A stretch of 64,000 bases of DNA from Flavobacterium sp. KACC 22763 (GCF_028736155.1 NZ_CP117879.1:4154001-4218000), one strand, 5' to 3'. Shown: positions 16,299 through 26,647, counted from the first letter of the stretch. Translations and numbers: made by a program. The notes: a model not told the origin generated them from the letters alone.

Positions 16299-17657
16299 CT
16301 AATTTACAATTTTATACAATTTATCTGACAAACGAATACGAAACGGAACCTCAAAAGTAACTTTATCACCAATCTTAGCAGTTTGAGTTTCTGCACCATT
16401 AACAATAATTCTATTCAAAACCAATTCCTGATCTCCAGTAGTTGGACCAGAAATTAAGATTTTATCACCGCTGTTTAACTCTTGATTTTCGATAGTAAAT
16501 TGTCCAACTTGAGCTTTTACATAATAATGTTCTGCTTTTCCAAGAAGTACTTTCTTTACTTTTATTTTCTGACGAATATCAGCTGGTTTTTGTGCTGTAG
16601 CCAAAGCTGTCTCTGGCAATTCTCCTGAATGTTTGAATTTCAAATTTTCAGATTTTCCTTTTCTGAACACTTTGTTTCCAACTTGTTTTCCAGTTCTTAA
16701 ACGAACTTGGTCAACTAATGGCATGTGGATAATCTCTAGACATTCTGTAGAACAGCAGTTTTCCATTGCTGCTTTACATTCATCACACTGAATAAATAAT
16801 AAATGACAACCGTCATTCTCGCAGTTGGTGTGATTATCGCAAGGTTTTCCGCATTGGTGGCATTGTGAAATAATATCATCCGTGATTCTTTCGCCTAGAC
16901 GATTATCAAATACGAAGTTTTTACCAATGAATTTGCTTTCTAAACCTTCTTCTTTCAATTGTTTAGCGTAATTAATAATTCCGCCTTCTAACTGATAAAC
17001 GTTTTTGAAACCTTGGTGTTTGAAGTAAGCACTCGCTTTTTCGCAACGAATACCTCCAGTACAATACATTACTAGATTTTTATCGTCTTTGTGATCTTTA
17101 AGCTGTTCGTTGATGATTGGCAAACTCTCTCTGAAAGTTTCAACATCTGGAGTAATAGCATTTTTAAAATGTCCAACTTCACTTTCGTAATGATTTCTAA
17201 AATCAACCACAATTGTGTTTGGGTCATCAAGGATTTCGTTGAATTCTTTGGCTTTCAAGTGAACGCCAATATTAGTAACATCAAAAGTATCATCGTTTAA
17301 ACCGTCGGCAACAATTTTGTGGCGTACTTTGATCGTCAATTTCAAAAATGAATGGTCATCGTGTTCTACAGCAACATTCAATCGAATGCCTTTCATGAAA
17401 TCGTAAGCTTCTAGAGTTTCTCTAAAAGCTTCAAAATTTTCAGCAGGAACACTCATTTGAGCATTTATTCCCTCGCTGGCAACATAAATTCGACCTAATG
17501 CATCAAGGGCATTCCAGGCTACGAATAAATCATTACGAAATTTTTGTGGATCTTGAATTTTGGCATACGCATAGAAAGACAACGTAAGTCGTTGTTGTCC
17601 TGCATCATCGATCATGATAGCTCTTTCTTCTGCGCTTAAAGTGTTATACAGTTGCAT
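16299..17657 (-). CDS. trhO: tRNA uridine(34) hydroxylase TrhO with an extra U32-type C-terminal domain
   Basis: The protein has 452 residues; E. coli TrhO (YceA) has about 350. An acylphosphatase-like N-terminal domain is followed by a rhodanese domain with the active-site loop YCTGGIRCEKA (about residue 198) and a Cys-rich segment (CHQCGKPC...CDECK, about 268-310) that may bind zinc. TrhO makes 5-hydroxyuridine at tRNA position 34 using oxygen. Residues 362-452 are an addition: they align with the last 88 residues of TrhP and end RIRLSDKLYKIVN. The shared piece may be a tRNA-binding barrel (inference). A -7 box lies at 17719-17726. Confidence 0.9.
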   Translation of the reverse strand: MQLYNTLSAEERAIMIDDAGQQRLTLSFYAYAKIQDPQKFRNDLFVAWNALDALGRIYVASEGINAQMSVPAENFEAFRETLEAYDFMKGIRLNVAVEHDDHSFLKLTIKVRHKIVADGLNDDTFDVTNIGVHLKAKEFNEILDDPNTIVVDFRNHYESEVGHFKNAITPDVETFRESLPIINEQLKDHKDDKNLVMYCTGGIRCEKASAYFKHQGFKNVYQLEGGIINYAKQLKEEGLESKFIGKNFVFDNRLGERITDDIISQCHQCGKPCDNHTNCENDGCHLLFIQCDECKAAMENCCSTECLEIIHMPLVDQVRLRTGKQVGNKVFRKGKSENLKFKHSGELPETALATAQKPADIRQKIKVKKVLLGKAEHYYVKAQVGQFTIENQELNSGDKILISGPTTGDQELVLNRIIVNGAETQTAKIGDKVTFEVPFRIRLSDKLYKIVN

Positions 17658-17718
17658 GCTATAAACAGTTTTAAGTTAAGAAATATATGTTTTTTTAGAT
17701 TTTCTTTAAAATCTGCGG

Positions 17719-17726
17719 CAAATTTA
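17719..17726 (-). promoter_or_regulatory. -7 box for trhO
   Basis: On the minus strand this reads TAAATTTG followed by C, an exact match to the Bacteroidetes consensus, 62 bp before the trhO start. Confidence 0.55.
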
Positions 17727-17836
17727 AAGTTTATTTTGAGATTAAAAATGATCTTAACTTAATTATCTGTTTTTTTAACATCTTAAAACATTAATGCAAC
17801 ATTGTAATTTTAGCTCTTTTGCACTGATATACAAGA

Positions 17837-19504
17837 TTATTCGTGTTTTGAACGCTGCACCAAATCATCTACGGAAACAGAACGGCTAATATGTCCGAAG
17901 AGAATTTCAAGATTTTCTGCCCGCAGACTATCTCTAACATCAGAACGAGCTTCTGCAATTTTTAGAGTAATATTTTTGGCCTGCAAATCAATAAACAAAT
18001 TCTTTAAGAAACGCGCGCCTGCAATATCAACTCGGGGTGACGAATTGAGGTCTAATATTACTGTTTTTAAAGAACCTTGCTCGCCGTAGATTTTTTCTAA
18101 AATTCGTTCTTTAATATATTCTGCATTAAAATAAAATATGGAAGATTCTACTCTAACAATCAATATATGATCTATTTCCTCGTTATCGGGATGTCTTTTC
18201 AGATCTGTATAAATTCTCGTTCCTGGAACCCTTCCTAAAAAAGCTACATGCGGTTTTGACGCAGCTTTTAATAATAACAATAAAGTTACAAGAGTTGCAA
18301 GCAAAACTCCAGCGAGAATTCCCCAGATCAATACTCCTGCAAGCGCAATCATTACAACAGCAAATTCTTGTTTGTTTATTTTATAAAGATGCCTCATTTC
18401 TTTCCAATCAAAAAGCCCTCTGATCGCTACTAGAACAATAGCAGCCAAAATTACGGTCGGCAGATTTTGAAGATATCCTGTCAAAAACAAGAGACAGCAA
18501 GCAATTGTACCCGAAGCAAGCAAAAGTGACAATGGTGTTTTGGCACCTGCTGCATCATTTACAGCTGATTGCGACAAACCACCCGCAACAGGATAGCCGT
18601 GTCCGAGTGAAACGGCAGCATTAGCGACTCCAAGTGCCAGAAGTTCCTGGCGCGGATCAATAACATATCCGTTTTTTTGTGCTAATGTTCTCCCAGCTGA
18701 AACGCTCTCAATATAAGACAATAGGAAACAAGCCATTGCAAGAGGCAAAACTCCCTCGACATCTCGAATTCTCAAAGAAGGTACATGAAATTCAGGAAGT
18801 CCTGTGGGAATAATTCCAACTGTATTAAATTCTGCATATTTTAAAGATGTAGTTGAAATAAGGATAATAGATAAAATGACAATCAATATTGCTACAGGAA
18901 ACTGCGGAGCCACTTTTTCTCCTATTATTAATATTAGAATTGCAATTATTCCGAAAATAAAAATAGCCGTATTCATTTCTGGAATTTGATGAAAAAGAAT
19001 GGTAATTCGTTCAAGGAAATTATCACCTCCTCCTTTAACTCCAAATAATTTTGGCAATTGAGTTAAACCAATAGTAATCGCAGCTCCCGCTTTGAACCCA
19101 ACCAAAACGGTTTCGCTTATAAAGTTTATAATTCCACTTAATCTTAGCAGATAAGCTATAATTGCCATTCCTGCAAATACTAACGCCGTAAGCGAAGCAA
19201 TTTCTGACCAGCGCTGTACGTCGCCATTTGCCATACCAGCTATAGTTGTGCCTACTAATAAAGAAATGGCGGAGGTTGGCCCAATTGCAAGTTGCTTGCT
19301 AGAACCCAACAAAGCATAAAATATTCCACCAATGAGGTATCCATAAATTCCGTATTGAGGTGGCAAACCTGCAAGCGTTGCGTAGGCGAGAGAAACAGGA
19401 ATTCCGTAAGCCGCAAGAGTTACCCCTGCAATAAAGTCTCTTTTGAAATTCTGCTTTTCATAATTTTTAATCCAATCTAGTGAAGGCAAAAGTTTAGAAA
19501 TCAT
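17837..19504 (-). CDS. SulP-family anion transporter (sulfate permease type) with STAS domain
   Basis: This 555-residue protein has about ten to twelve hydrophobic segments through residue 415. The SulP signature region AAYGIPVSLAYATLAGLPPQYGIYG is at residues 31-55. The C-terminal 120 residues form a STAS domain (ILIVRVESSIFYFNAEYIKERI to the end). The family moves sulfate, bicarbonate or other anions across the inner membrane; the substrate here is not determinable. It follows the PPK2 gene by 63 bp on the same strand, and no functional link between them is obvious. Confidence 0.9.
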   Translation of the reverse strand: MISKLLPSLDWIKNYEKQNFKRDFIAGVTLAAYGIPVSLAYATLAGLPPQYGIYGYLIGGIFYALLGSSKQLAIGPTSAISLLVGTTIAGMANGDVQRWSEIASLTALVFAGMAIIAYLLRLSGIINFISETVLVGFKAGAAITIGLTQLPKLFGVKGGGDNFLERITILFHQIPEMNTAIFIFGIIAILILIIGEKVAPQFPVAILIVILSIILISTTSLKYAEFNTVGIIPTGLPEFHVPSLRIRDVEGVLPLAMACFLLSYIESVSAGRTLAQKNGYVIDPRQELLALGVANAAVSLGHGYPVAGGLSQSAVNDAAGAKTPLSLLLASGTIACCLLFLTGYLQNLPTVILAAIVLVAIRGLFDWKEMRHLYKINKQEFAVVMIALAGVLIWGILAGVLLATLVTLLLLLKAASKPHVAFLGRVPGTRIYTDLKRHPDNEEIDHILIVRVESSIFYFNAEYIKERILEKIYGEQGSLKTVILDLNSSPRVDIAGARFLKNLFIDLQAKNITLKIAEARSDVRDSLRAENLEILFGHISRSVSVDDLVQRSKHE

Positions 19505-19567
19505 AGTGAAGAAGATTAAGATAGTAGTAATTCACAATTACAAATCAATGTTTATAGCTGCAAAAGG

Positions 19568-20530
19568 TTACTCTTTCTCTTCCAACAATGCTTTTTTAAC
19601 CTCATTGAGTTCTGCTATTTTTTCTGGACTCACTTTAGGATATTCCAAATCCATTTCGTCTAAAGCATGAATGATTGCAGAAGCAATCGCAATTCGAGCA
19701 TAAGACTTATCATCGGCCGGAATGACATACCAAGGTGATTTTTTGGTAGAGGTGTTTTTAATTAATTCTTCATACGCGTGCATATAATCGTCCCAATAAC
19801 CTCGTTCTTTGGCATCGGCAGCGCTAAATTTCCAATTTTTATCAGGATTGTCCACCCTTTCAATAAATCTTCTCTTTTGTTCATCTTTAGAAACATTTAG
19901 AAAAAACTTAATAACAACAGTCCCATTTCTGTTTAGATATTTTTCAAAGTTTCGAATGTCTTCAAAACGATTGTCCCAAATATTTTCCTTTATCAATTTT
20001 TCAGGGATTTTTTGACTCTTTAATATTTGTTCATGAACGCGAACCACCAACACTTCTTCATAATAAGAACGATTGAAAATCCCTATTCGCCCTCGCTCTG
20101 GCAAATGTTTTTGACAACGCCATAAATAATCATGGTCTAATTCTTCTGAACTTGGCCCTTTAAAAGAAGAAACTTGGCAACCCTGCGGATTTATCCCAGA
20201 CATAACATGTTTGATTGCACCATCTTTTCCAGCAGCATCCATAGCTTGAAAAATAATAAGAACCGACCATTTATCTTGTGCGTACAAAATATCCTGCATG
20301 GCGGCGAGAGCCTTCACTCCCATCTTTAATGTTTTTTGAACCGAGACTTTTTCGGCTTCACCAGAATAAGTTGTTGGTTTGTCCTTTAATGTGAAGTTCT
20401 TATCGTCTCCAACACAATATTGCTCAGAAAATTTTTTTGCCCGATGTAATAATTCCTTTTTATTTAATTTTTTTAAATCATTATCATCCTCTCCATCCTT
20501 TTTATGCTTTTTCTTGTTATTTTTTGACAT
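19568..20530 (-). CDS. Polyphosphate kinase 2 family phosphotransferase
   Basis: The protein has 320 residues with a Lys-rich N-terminus. The PPK2 core has Walker A MDAAGKDG (97-104), the GPSSEELDHDYLWR segment and a Walker B-type motif GRIGIFNRSYYEEVLVVRVH. It transfers phosphate between polyphosphate and nucleotides, usually making NDP or NTP from polyphosphate. The length and single PPK2 domain fit class I or III; the exact nucleotide preference cannot be read from sequence. It is cytoplasmic. The divergent region 20531-20789 to the efflux operon has no clear -7 box. Confidence 0.92.
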   Translation of the reverse strand: MSKNNKKKHKKDGEDDNDLKKLNKKELLHRAKKFSEQYCVGDDKNFTLKDKPTTYSGEAEKVSVQKTLKMGVKALAAMQDILYAQDKWSVLIIFQAMDAAGKDGAIKHVMSGINPQGCQVSSFKGPSSEELDHDYLWRCQKHLPERGRIGIFNRSYYEEVLVVRVHEQILKSQKIPEKLIKENIWDNRFEDIRNFEKYLNRNGTVVIKFFLNVSKDEQKRRFIERVDNPDKNWKFSAADAKERGYWDDYMHAYEELIKNTSTKKSPWYVIPADDKSYARIAIASAIIHALDEMDLEYPKVSPEKIAELNEVKKALLEEKE

Positions 20531-20789
20531 GATTACATAAGTTTTTTAAATTATTATTCCTTCTTCATTGAATAATTTATTCTTACAAAATTGCAGTTTA
20601 TCGGCATTAAATGGCATTTCATCCGACTTTTCACTATTAATTGATATACAGACAGATAAAATTTTAACTAAAATTAACAAAATTCGTACAATATTTAATC
20701 ATCTAACCAAAAAAATGCTAACTTAGCTATTGCACTTTATTGGTTTTTAGTCAGTTGTATTTAATGAATTTTATCTAAAGAATTTAACA

Positions 20790-21935
20790 ATGAACAAAAT
20801 CTATTCTTCAGCAATTTTATTAAGTTTCTTATTTTTTTCTTGCAAAAAAGAAACCCCGCCAGCGCCCAAACCTTTAGAAATTTCAGTTACTTCAGTTTTA
20901 CAGCAAGATGTAGATTTAGAATCTGAATATACGGGGCAGACTTTTGGTCAATCTGATATACAAATTAACCCCCGAGTTGATGGTATTATCGAAAGTATGA
21001 ATTTTAAAGAAGGAAGTTTTGTCAAGAAAGGACAGGTTCTTTATACAATTGATCCTTTACCATACAGAGCCAAACTTAACGAAGCTCAGGGTGTGGCTGC
21101 AGAATCGCAGGCGAGATTATCTAAAACCAAATCAGATTTGGACATGATTACTCCTTTAGCCAAAATGAATGCTGTCAGCCAACGAGAATTGGTTTCTGCA
21201 AAAGCTGCATATAACGCTTCTTTAGCCCAAATAAAAGCTTCAGACGCTTCGGTTCAAAATGCTCAGATAGAATTGGGTTATTGTCAAATTTTAGCACCAA
21301 TTTCAGGATTAATCGGTATTTCTAAAGTCCGCGTTGGTGATTATGTAAGACCTGGCGCCATGTCTATTTTAAACACTATTTCTGATCTTGGTGATGTAAG
21401 AGTACGATTTACAATTAGCGAACAGGAATTTCTTCGTCTTTTTAGAGAGTTTAGCAAACCAAATTCTGCTTTAAAAGGCTCTGGCGCTACTGTAACTATA
21501 AAATTATCTGACGGTTCTATCTATCCTGAGAAAGGAAAAGTAAGTTTTGCCGACAGACAGATCGATCCTTCTACAGGAGCAATCACATTTGAAGCTACAT
21601 TTCCTAATCCTGACAAATTACTCCGTCCGGGGCAATATGTAAAAGTGGCATTGCTTACAGACATTCGCAAAGACGCAATTGTGATTCCGCAACGCGCAGT
21701 CATTGAAGTTCAAGGAATCTATCAAGTATATGTAGTAGGCAATGATAACAAAGTACAAATGCAAATTGTAAAACCAGGCCCTTCTGTTAAAAACGGTTAT
21801 ATTATTGAAGAAGGATTAAAACCTGGCGACAAGATAGCCATGGGAGGTACTTCGTTATTGAAAAACGGAAGTGTCATTACTCCTAAAATCGTTCAATGGC
21901 AATTGGGCGATCCAGAAACTGTAGCTGCAAAGTAA
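20790..21935 (+). CDS. RND efflux periplasmic adaptor (AcrA/MexA type)
   Basis: The protein has 381 residues, with a lipoprotein signal (lipobox LFFSC, about residue 16). A biotinyl-lipoyl-like hinge (FKEGSFVKKGQVLYTIDPLPY), an alpha-helical hairpin (about 90-150) and beta-barrel domains follow. It bridges the inner-membrane pump and the outer-membrane channel. It is the first gene of a three-gene operon with the pump and channel, 18 bp before the next gene. No adjacent repressor gene is present, so control is not evident. The substrate (probably drugs, dyes or detergents) is inferred from the HAE1-type pump. Confidence 0.95.
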   Translation: MNKIYSSAILLSFLFFSCKKETPPAPKPLEISVTSVLQQDVDLESEYTGQTFGQSDIQINPRVDGIIESMNFKEGSFVKKGQVLYTIDPLPYRAKLNEAQGVAAESQARLSKTKSDLDMITPLAKMNAVSQRELVSAKAAYNASLAQIKASDASVQNAQIELGYCQILAPISGLIGISKVRVGDYVRPGAMSILNTISDLGDVRVRFTISEQEFLRLFREFSKPNSALKGSGATVTIKLSDGSIYPEKGKVSFADRQIDPSTGAITFEATFPNPDKLLRPGQYVKVALLTDIRKDAIVIPQRAVIEVQGIYQVYVVGNDNKVQMQIVKPGPSVKNGYIIEEGLKPGDKIAMGGTSLLKNGSVITPKIVQWQLGDPETVAAK

Positions 21936-21953
21936 TCTAAATCACATACTATT

Positions 21954-24900
21954 ATGGGAGAATTTTTCGTCCGAAGACCGATTGTTGCCATTGTAATTAG
22001 TATTATCATTGTGATACTTGGATTACTGGCATTACAAAAAACACCTATTTCGCAATATCCGGATATTAATCCGCCTGTTGTAAAAATTACTACTTCTTTT
22101 ACAGGAGCAAATGCGCTGAATGTGGAGCAAGCAGTAGCTACTCCGATCGAGCAAAAAGTGAATGGTGTCGAAAATATGTTGTACATGAAATCGATCAATA
22201 CTTCTGATGGTGCTTGTACCATTGAGGTAACTTTCGACGTAGGAACCAATCTGGACAACGCCAATATGCTTACGCAAAACAGACAAAACCAGTCTGCTCC
22301 CTTTATGCCTTCGAGTGTAAAACAACAAGGTGTTGTGGTAAAAAAGTCTCTTTCGTTCCCGATGATGCTTTTTACGATTACTTCTACCAATCCTAAATAT
22401 GATGCTAAATTTTTAAATAACTACGCCAGTATAAATGTTGTTGACCAGCTGGCTCGTATTAAAGGAGTTGGAGAGGTTGCTCTTTTTGGAGGTAGTGATT
22501 ACTCGATGCGTATTTGGTTGAAGGCCGACATGATGAGCAAGCTTGGCATAACGGTTGAAGATGTCAAAAATGCTCTGAACGCACAAAATATGATTAGTCC
22601 AGGAGGAAAATTTGGAGCTGAACCAGCACCTCCCAATACTGAATTCACCTACGGTGTAACACTTCAAGACCGATTGGTAACTGAAAAAGAATTTGGAAAT
22701 ATCGTAGTTCGAAGCAAAGAAGATGGAGCGCAAGTTTTACTTGCCGATATTGCCCGAATCGAATTAGGAACTGAAAATTACAGCTCAACAGCCAGAAGAA
22801 ATAGTTCTCCAAGTGCGGTTGTTGCTTTATACCAAATGCCAGGAAGTAATGCTCTTGACGTGGCAGAAACTGCAAAAGCAACAATGAAACAATTGTCTGA
22901 GAGATTTCCGCAGGACATTGTATATCAAGAATCTTTAGATACTACACTTGCCATTACTGCAGGGGTTGATGATATTGTTCACACTCTTTTTGAGGCTATT
23001 ATATTGGTTATTTTGGTGGTATTTATATTCCTGCAAAACTGGCGCGCGACTTTAATTCCGTTAATTACAGTTCCAGTTTCGCTGATAGGCACTATTGCGG
23101 TTTTCCCAATGTTGGGATTTTCGATCAATACACTTTCGCTTTTAGGATTAGTATTGGCAATTGGTATTGTGGTCGATGATGCGATTGTGGTTGTAGAAGC
23201 CGTAATACATCATATCGAACATGGAAAAACTCCTAAAGAGGCTACCGTTCAAGCGATGAAAGAGGTTTCTGGACCAGTAATTGCCATCGCATTAATTCTA
23301 TGTGCCGTTTTTATTCCAGTAGCTATGACGCCTGGAATTACAGGACGTTTCTATCAGCAATTTGCCATAACCATTGCCGTCTCGGTCGCCTTTTCGGCAT
23401 TTAGTGCTTTGTCTTTAAGTCCCGCACTTTGTGCTATGCTTTTAAAACCAACAAAACCTCTTGATCAGCAAAAAGGATGGCTTGCCAAATTCTTTTCTTG
23501 GTTCAATAGGGTTTTCGAAAATGTGACCGGAAAGTATATTGGCGGAGCAACATTCTTTGCCAAAAAAGCAATGCGTATTGTAGTTTTACTGGCTGTTATA
23601 CTAGTTTCAATTGTGCTTTTAGGCAAAAAGATTCCGTTAGGATTTATTCCTGAAGAAGATCAAGGATATGTTTTGGTAAATATTGCCTTGCCACCTGCAT
23701 CATCTTTACAGCGTACGGATGAAATATCTAAAAAAGTAGACAGTTTCCTTAAAGAAGAAAAATCTATTCTGTCTTATACCACGATAAACGGATTTAGTAT
23801 GCTTACAAACTCTTATCAGCCAAATAATGCTTTCATCTTTATTTCTCTAAAACCTTGGGAAGAAAGAGCTGAAACGGCTAAACAGTTTGTAGACCGATTC
23901 AATAAAAAACTGGCCACTCAAATTACGACTGCGACTTGTTTTTCATTTGGTCCACCCGCAATTCAAGGTTTAGGTGCCTCTGCAGGATTTAGTTTAATGC
24001 TGCAAGATCGTGGAGGAAATACGCCGCAATATTTAGCAGAACAGACGCAAAAATTTATTGCCGCGGCACAGCAGCGTCCAGAAATAAAACGAATTTATAC
24101 CACTTTTAATGCTGGTACTCCACAAATTAAACTGGATATCGACAACGACAAGGCAATGAAATTAGGAATACCTGTTTCTAAAGTAACCGAAGCGCTTGGA
24201 GCCTTTTTGGGAGGAAGTTATGTAAATGACTTTAACCGTTTCGGACGTCAATATAAAGTGTATGTGCAAGGAGAAGCTTTTAATCGTGTAAAACCAGAAG
24301 ATTTAAACATGATTTATGTCAAAAACAACAAAGGTGATATGCTCCCAGTTTCGACATTAGTTACAGCAACTAAAGTTTCAGGTCCCGATTTTACGAATCG
24401 TTTAAATTTATTCCGATCTGCTGAAATTGGAGGAAGTCCAAACGATGGTTATAGTAGTGCGCAGGCTTTAACTGCATTGGAGGAAGTCGCCAAAGAGACT
24501 TTGCCTGCAGACATGAGTTATGATTACATCAACTTATCGTATCAGGAAAAGCATTCGCCAGGAGGATCTTCTGTATTTATTATGGCATTGGTTTTTGTGT
24601 TCTTAATCCTAGCTGCACAATACGAAAGCTGGAAACTGCCATTTAGTGTACTTCTTGGAGCGCCTTTTGCAGTGTTTGGAGCCTTTTTAGGACTTCTTTT
24701 GGCAAGATTTGGAAGTGATGCTTATGTCAACAACGTTTTTGCGCAAATCGGACTCGTTTTACTTATCGGATTAGTAGCAAAAAATGCCATTCTGATCGTT
24801 GAGTTTGCCAAAGAAGAATATGAAAAAGGAAAACCTCTTTACGAATCGGCAATGTATGCGGCAAGACTTCGTTTTCGACCGATCTTGATGACTGCTTTTG

Positions 24901-25127
24901 CTTTCATTCTTGGAGTAGTTCCATTATTGACTGCCACTGGTGCAGGTTCTCAAGCCCGTATTGTAATGGGAATGGCTGTATTTAGCGGTATGTTAATCGC
25001 TACGGTTTTAGGTGTATTAATTGTACCAGGTCTATTTGTTATGATTGAAAAAATTGGACACAAGAAAGAAGAAACAATCGTAGCTGGAGAAAACAATGTA
25101 GAATCAAATACTACAGACCATGAGTAA
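21954..25127 (+). CDS. RND efflux pump, hydrophobe/amphiphile family (AcrB type)
   Basis: This 1057-residue protein has the full two-fold RND layout: 12 membrane helices and two large periplasmic loops. The proton relay DD pair is in LAIGIVVDDAIVVVEAV (helix 4, about residue 405), and the start FFVRRPIVAIVISIIIVILG is typical of HAE1 members. It drives substrates from periplasm or membrane out through the TolC-like channel using the proton gradient. Its stop overlaps the start of the channel gene by 8 bp. Confidence 0.96.
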   Translation: MGEFFVRRPIVAIVISIIIVILGLLALQKTPISQYPDINPPVVKITTSFTGANALNVEQAVATPIEQKVNGVENMLYMKSINTSDGACTIEVTFDVGTNLDNANMLTQNRQNQSAPFMPSSVKQQGVVVKKSLSFPMMLFTITSTNPKYDAKFLNNYASINVVDQLARIKGVGEVALFGGSDYSMRIWLKADMMSKLGITVEDVKNALNAQNMISPGGKFGAEPAPPNTEFTYGVTLQDRLVTEKEFGNIVVRSKEDGAQVLLADIARIELGTENYSSTARRNSSPSAVVALYQMPGSNALDVAETAKATMKQLSERFPQDIVYQESLDTTLAITAGVDDIVHTLFEAIILVILVVFIFLQNWRATLIPLITVPVSLIGTIAVFPMLGFSINTLSLLGLVLAIGIVVDDAIVVVEAVIHHIEHGKTPKEATVQAMKEVSGPVIAIALILCAVFIPVAMTPGITGRFYQQFAITIAVSVAFSAFSALSLSPALCAMLLKPTKPLDQQKGWLAKFFSWFNRVFENVTGKYIGGATFFAKKAMRIVVLLAVILVSIVLLGKKIPLGFIPEEDQGYVLVNIALPPASSLQRTDEISKKVDSFLKEEKSILSYTTINGFSMLTNSYQPNNAFIFISLKPWEERAETAKQFVDRFNKKLATQITTATCFSFGPPAIQGLGASAGFSLMLQDRGGNTPQYLAEQTQKFIAAAQQRPEIKRIYTTFNAGTPQIKLDIDNDKAMKLGIPVSKVTEALGAFLGGSYVNDFNRFGRQYKVYVQGEAFNRVKPEDLNMIYVKNNKGDMLPVSTLVTATKVSGPDFTNRLNLFRSAEIGGSPNDGYSSAQALTALEEVAKETLPADMSYDYINLSYQEKHSPGGSSVFIMALVFVFLILAAQYESWKLPFSVLLGAPFAVFGAFLGLLLARFGSDAYVNNVFAQIGLVLLIGLVAKNAILIVEFAKEEYEKGKPLYESAMYAARLRFRPILMTAFAFILGVVPLLTATGAGSQARIVMGMAVFSGMLIATVLGVLIVPGLFVMIEKIGHKKEETIVAGENNVESNTTDHE

Positions 25128-26487
25128 GAAATATAAAATAATCGTTATTGTATTGGTTCTTTCCTTATTTCCTGCAGGATGTATGGTTGGACCAAAATAT
25201 AAAAAACCTGAGCAGTTAAAATCAGATTCTTATAGAAACGAAAGAAATTTAGACAGTCTCGCTTCGGTAACCAATTTAAAATGGTTTGATTTGTTTAATG
25301 ATGATGTTTTAAAAGGTCTTATCCAAAAAGGCCTTGAGAATAATTACGATTTAAAAATTGCGGTTTCAAGAATTGAGCAGTTTCGCGCTCAATTAGGCTA
25401 TACCAAAGCCGATTTATTTCCAAGTATACAATATGGAGCTACTATAAACAGCAACGAAAAGTATATTACTCCTTCAACAGCAGGAGCCAGCATGTCTTGG
25501 GAACTTGATTTCTGGGGAAAATTTCGCCATGAAAATAATGCTGTTAAAAATGAACTTCTTGCTACAGAAGAAGCTCGTAAAGTAATCTTGTCTGATATCG
25601 TAGCCAATATTGCAATAGCGTACTTTCAGATGCGAAATTTTGATGATCAGCTGGAAATAACCAAACATACTCTTGAAACTAGAGAGAAGTATTATCAAAT
25701 TATAAGCGAGAGATTTGAAAAAGGGTATATCTCCGAAGTTGATAAAGTACAGATTGAACAGCAGGTTGCGATTGCCGAAGCTGCAATTCCTAATATTGAA
25801 AGACAAATAACCTATCAAGAAAATACCATTGCACTCCTTACAGGTCAGCTTCCTACTGAAATTCCTCGAGGAAAAAGCAATACCGAGTTACAAATAGTCA
25901 GTCAAATTCCATTGTCAATTCCGTCTGCCTTATTAGAAAACAGACCAGATGTAAAAGCGGCCGAATTAAGATATGCCGCTGCCAACGAAAGAATTGGTGT
26001 AGCTCAAGCAATGCGTTTTCCGTCTATTAATCTAGCTGCCATTGCAGGATTTGCCAGTGCCGATTTGAGTAATCTCTTTTTAGGAAGTTCTTATATGCAA
26101 AATGCTTCTGGTGGAATTGCAGGGCCAATATTCGCTTTCGGAAAAAACAAAAGAAGAGTTGAAATAAACAGACAACAAGCAGAACAGTTCAAATTTCTTT
26201 ATCAACAAAAATATATTGATGCCGTTTCTGAAGTAGAACAATCTATACAAAACGTTAGAACTTATCAAGAAGAATGGAAAGCACGCAACAGACAAGTGCA
26301 AGCGGCTTTAATAAACTACAAACTATCTCACGAAAGATATGACAGTGGTTACGTTTCTTACTTAGAAGTTTTAGATGTCGAAACCAACCTTTTCAATGCA
26401 CAGTTAAGTCTGGCACAATTATCAGAAAGACAATTGAGCTCAATGGTTGAATTGTACAAAGCACTTGGCGGGGGATGGAATCTCTAA
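25120..26487 (+). CDS. Outer-membrane efflux channel lipoprotein (NodT/OprM type)
   Basis: The protein has 455 residues. The N-terminus has a lipobox (FPAGC, Cys21) followed by MVGPKYKKPE, the usual start of NodT-family factors. Two repeated helical halves (OEP domains) follow, including LLENRPDVKAAELRYAAANERIG. It forms the trimeric channel of the efflux complex. The ATG lies inside the pump gene (8-bp overlap), indicating coupled translation. The stop codon lies inside the first unit of the phrase repeat that follows. Confidence 0.95.
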   Translation: MSKKYKIIVIVLVLSLFPAGCMVGPKYKKPEQLKSDSYRNERNLDSLASVTNLKWFDLFNDDVLKGLIQKGLENNYDLKIAVSRIEQFRAQLGYTKADLFPSIQYGATINSNEKYITPSTAGASMSWELDFWGKFRHENNAVKNELLATEEARKVILSDIVANIAIAYFQMRNFDDQLEITKHTLETREKYYQIISERFEKGYISEVDKVQIEQQVAIAEAAIPNIERQITYQENTIALLTGQLPTEIPRGKSNTELQIVSQIPLSIPSALLENRPDVKAAELRYAAANERIGVAQAMRFPSINLAAIAGFASADLSNLFLGSSYMQNASGGIAGPIFAFGKNKRRVEINRQQAEQFKFLYQQKYIDAVSEVEQSIQNVRTYQEEWKARNRQVQAALINYKLSHERYDSGYVSYLEVLDVETNLFNAQLSLAQLSERQLSSMVELYKALGGGWNL

Positions 26488-26646
26488 GATTCTGAGATTC
26501 TAAGTTGCTAAGGTTCTAAGTTTTTTGATCCGATACTTATAAAAAACAAAAAAGCACTATTTTCATAGTGCTTTTTTGTTGTAAATCTTTGTCGCTTTAA
26601 TTCTAAACTTAGCATCTCAGAATCTTAGCAACTTAGTATCTTAAAA
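26484..26646. repeat. Inverted pair of period-8 phrase repeats (CTAAGATT type)
   Basis: The left arm 26484-26522 reads CTAAGATT, CTGAGATT, CTAAGTTG, CTAAGGTT, CTAAG. The right arm 26604-26646 reads as the complement: AACTTAGC, ATCTCAGA, ATCTTAGC, AACTTAGT, ATCTTAAA. A terminator lies between the arms. The same phrase recurs at 36865-36960 and 38313-38340. Confidence 0.75.
26547..26577. terminator. Bidirectional terminator between efflux operon and bacilliredoxin gene
   Basis: The stem AAAGCACTAT/ATAGTGCTTT has a TTTC loop and is flanked by A and T runs, so it can end transcripts from both convergent units. Confidence 0.88.
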
Positions 26647-26647
26647 A

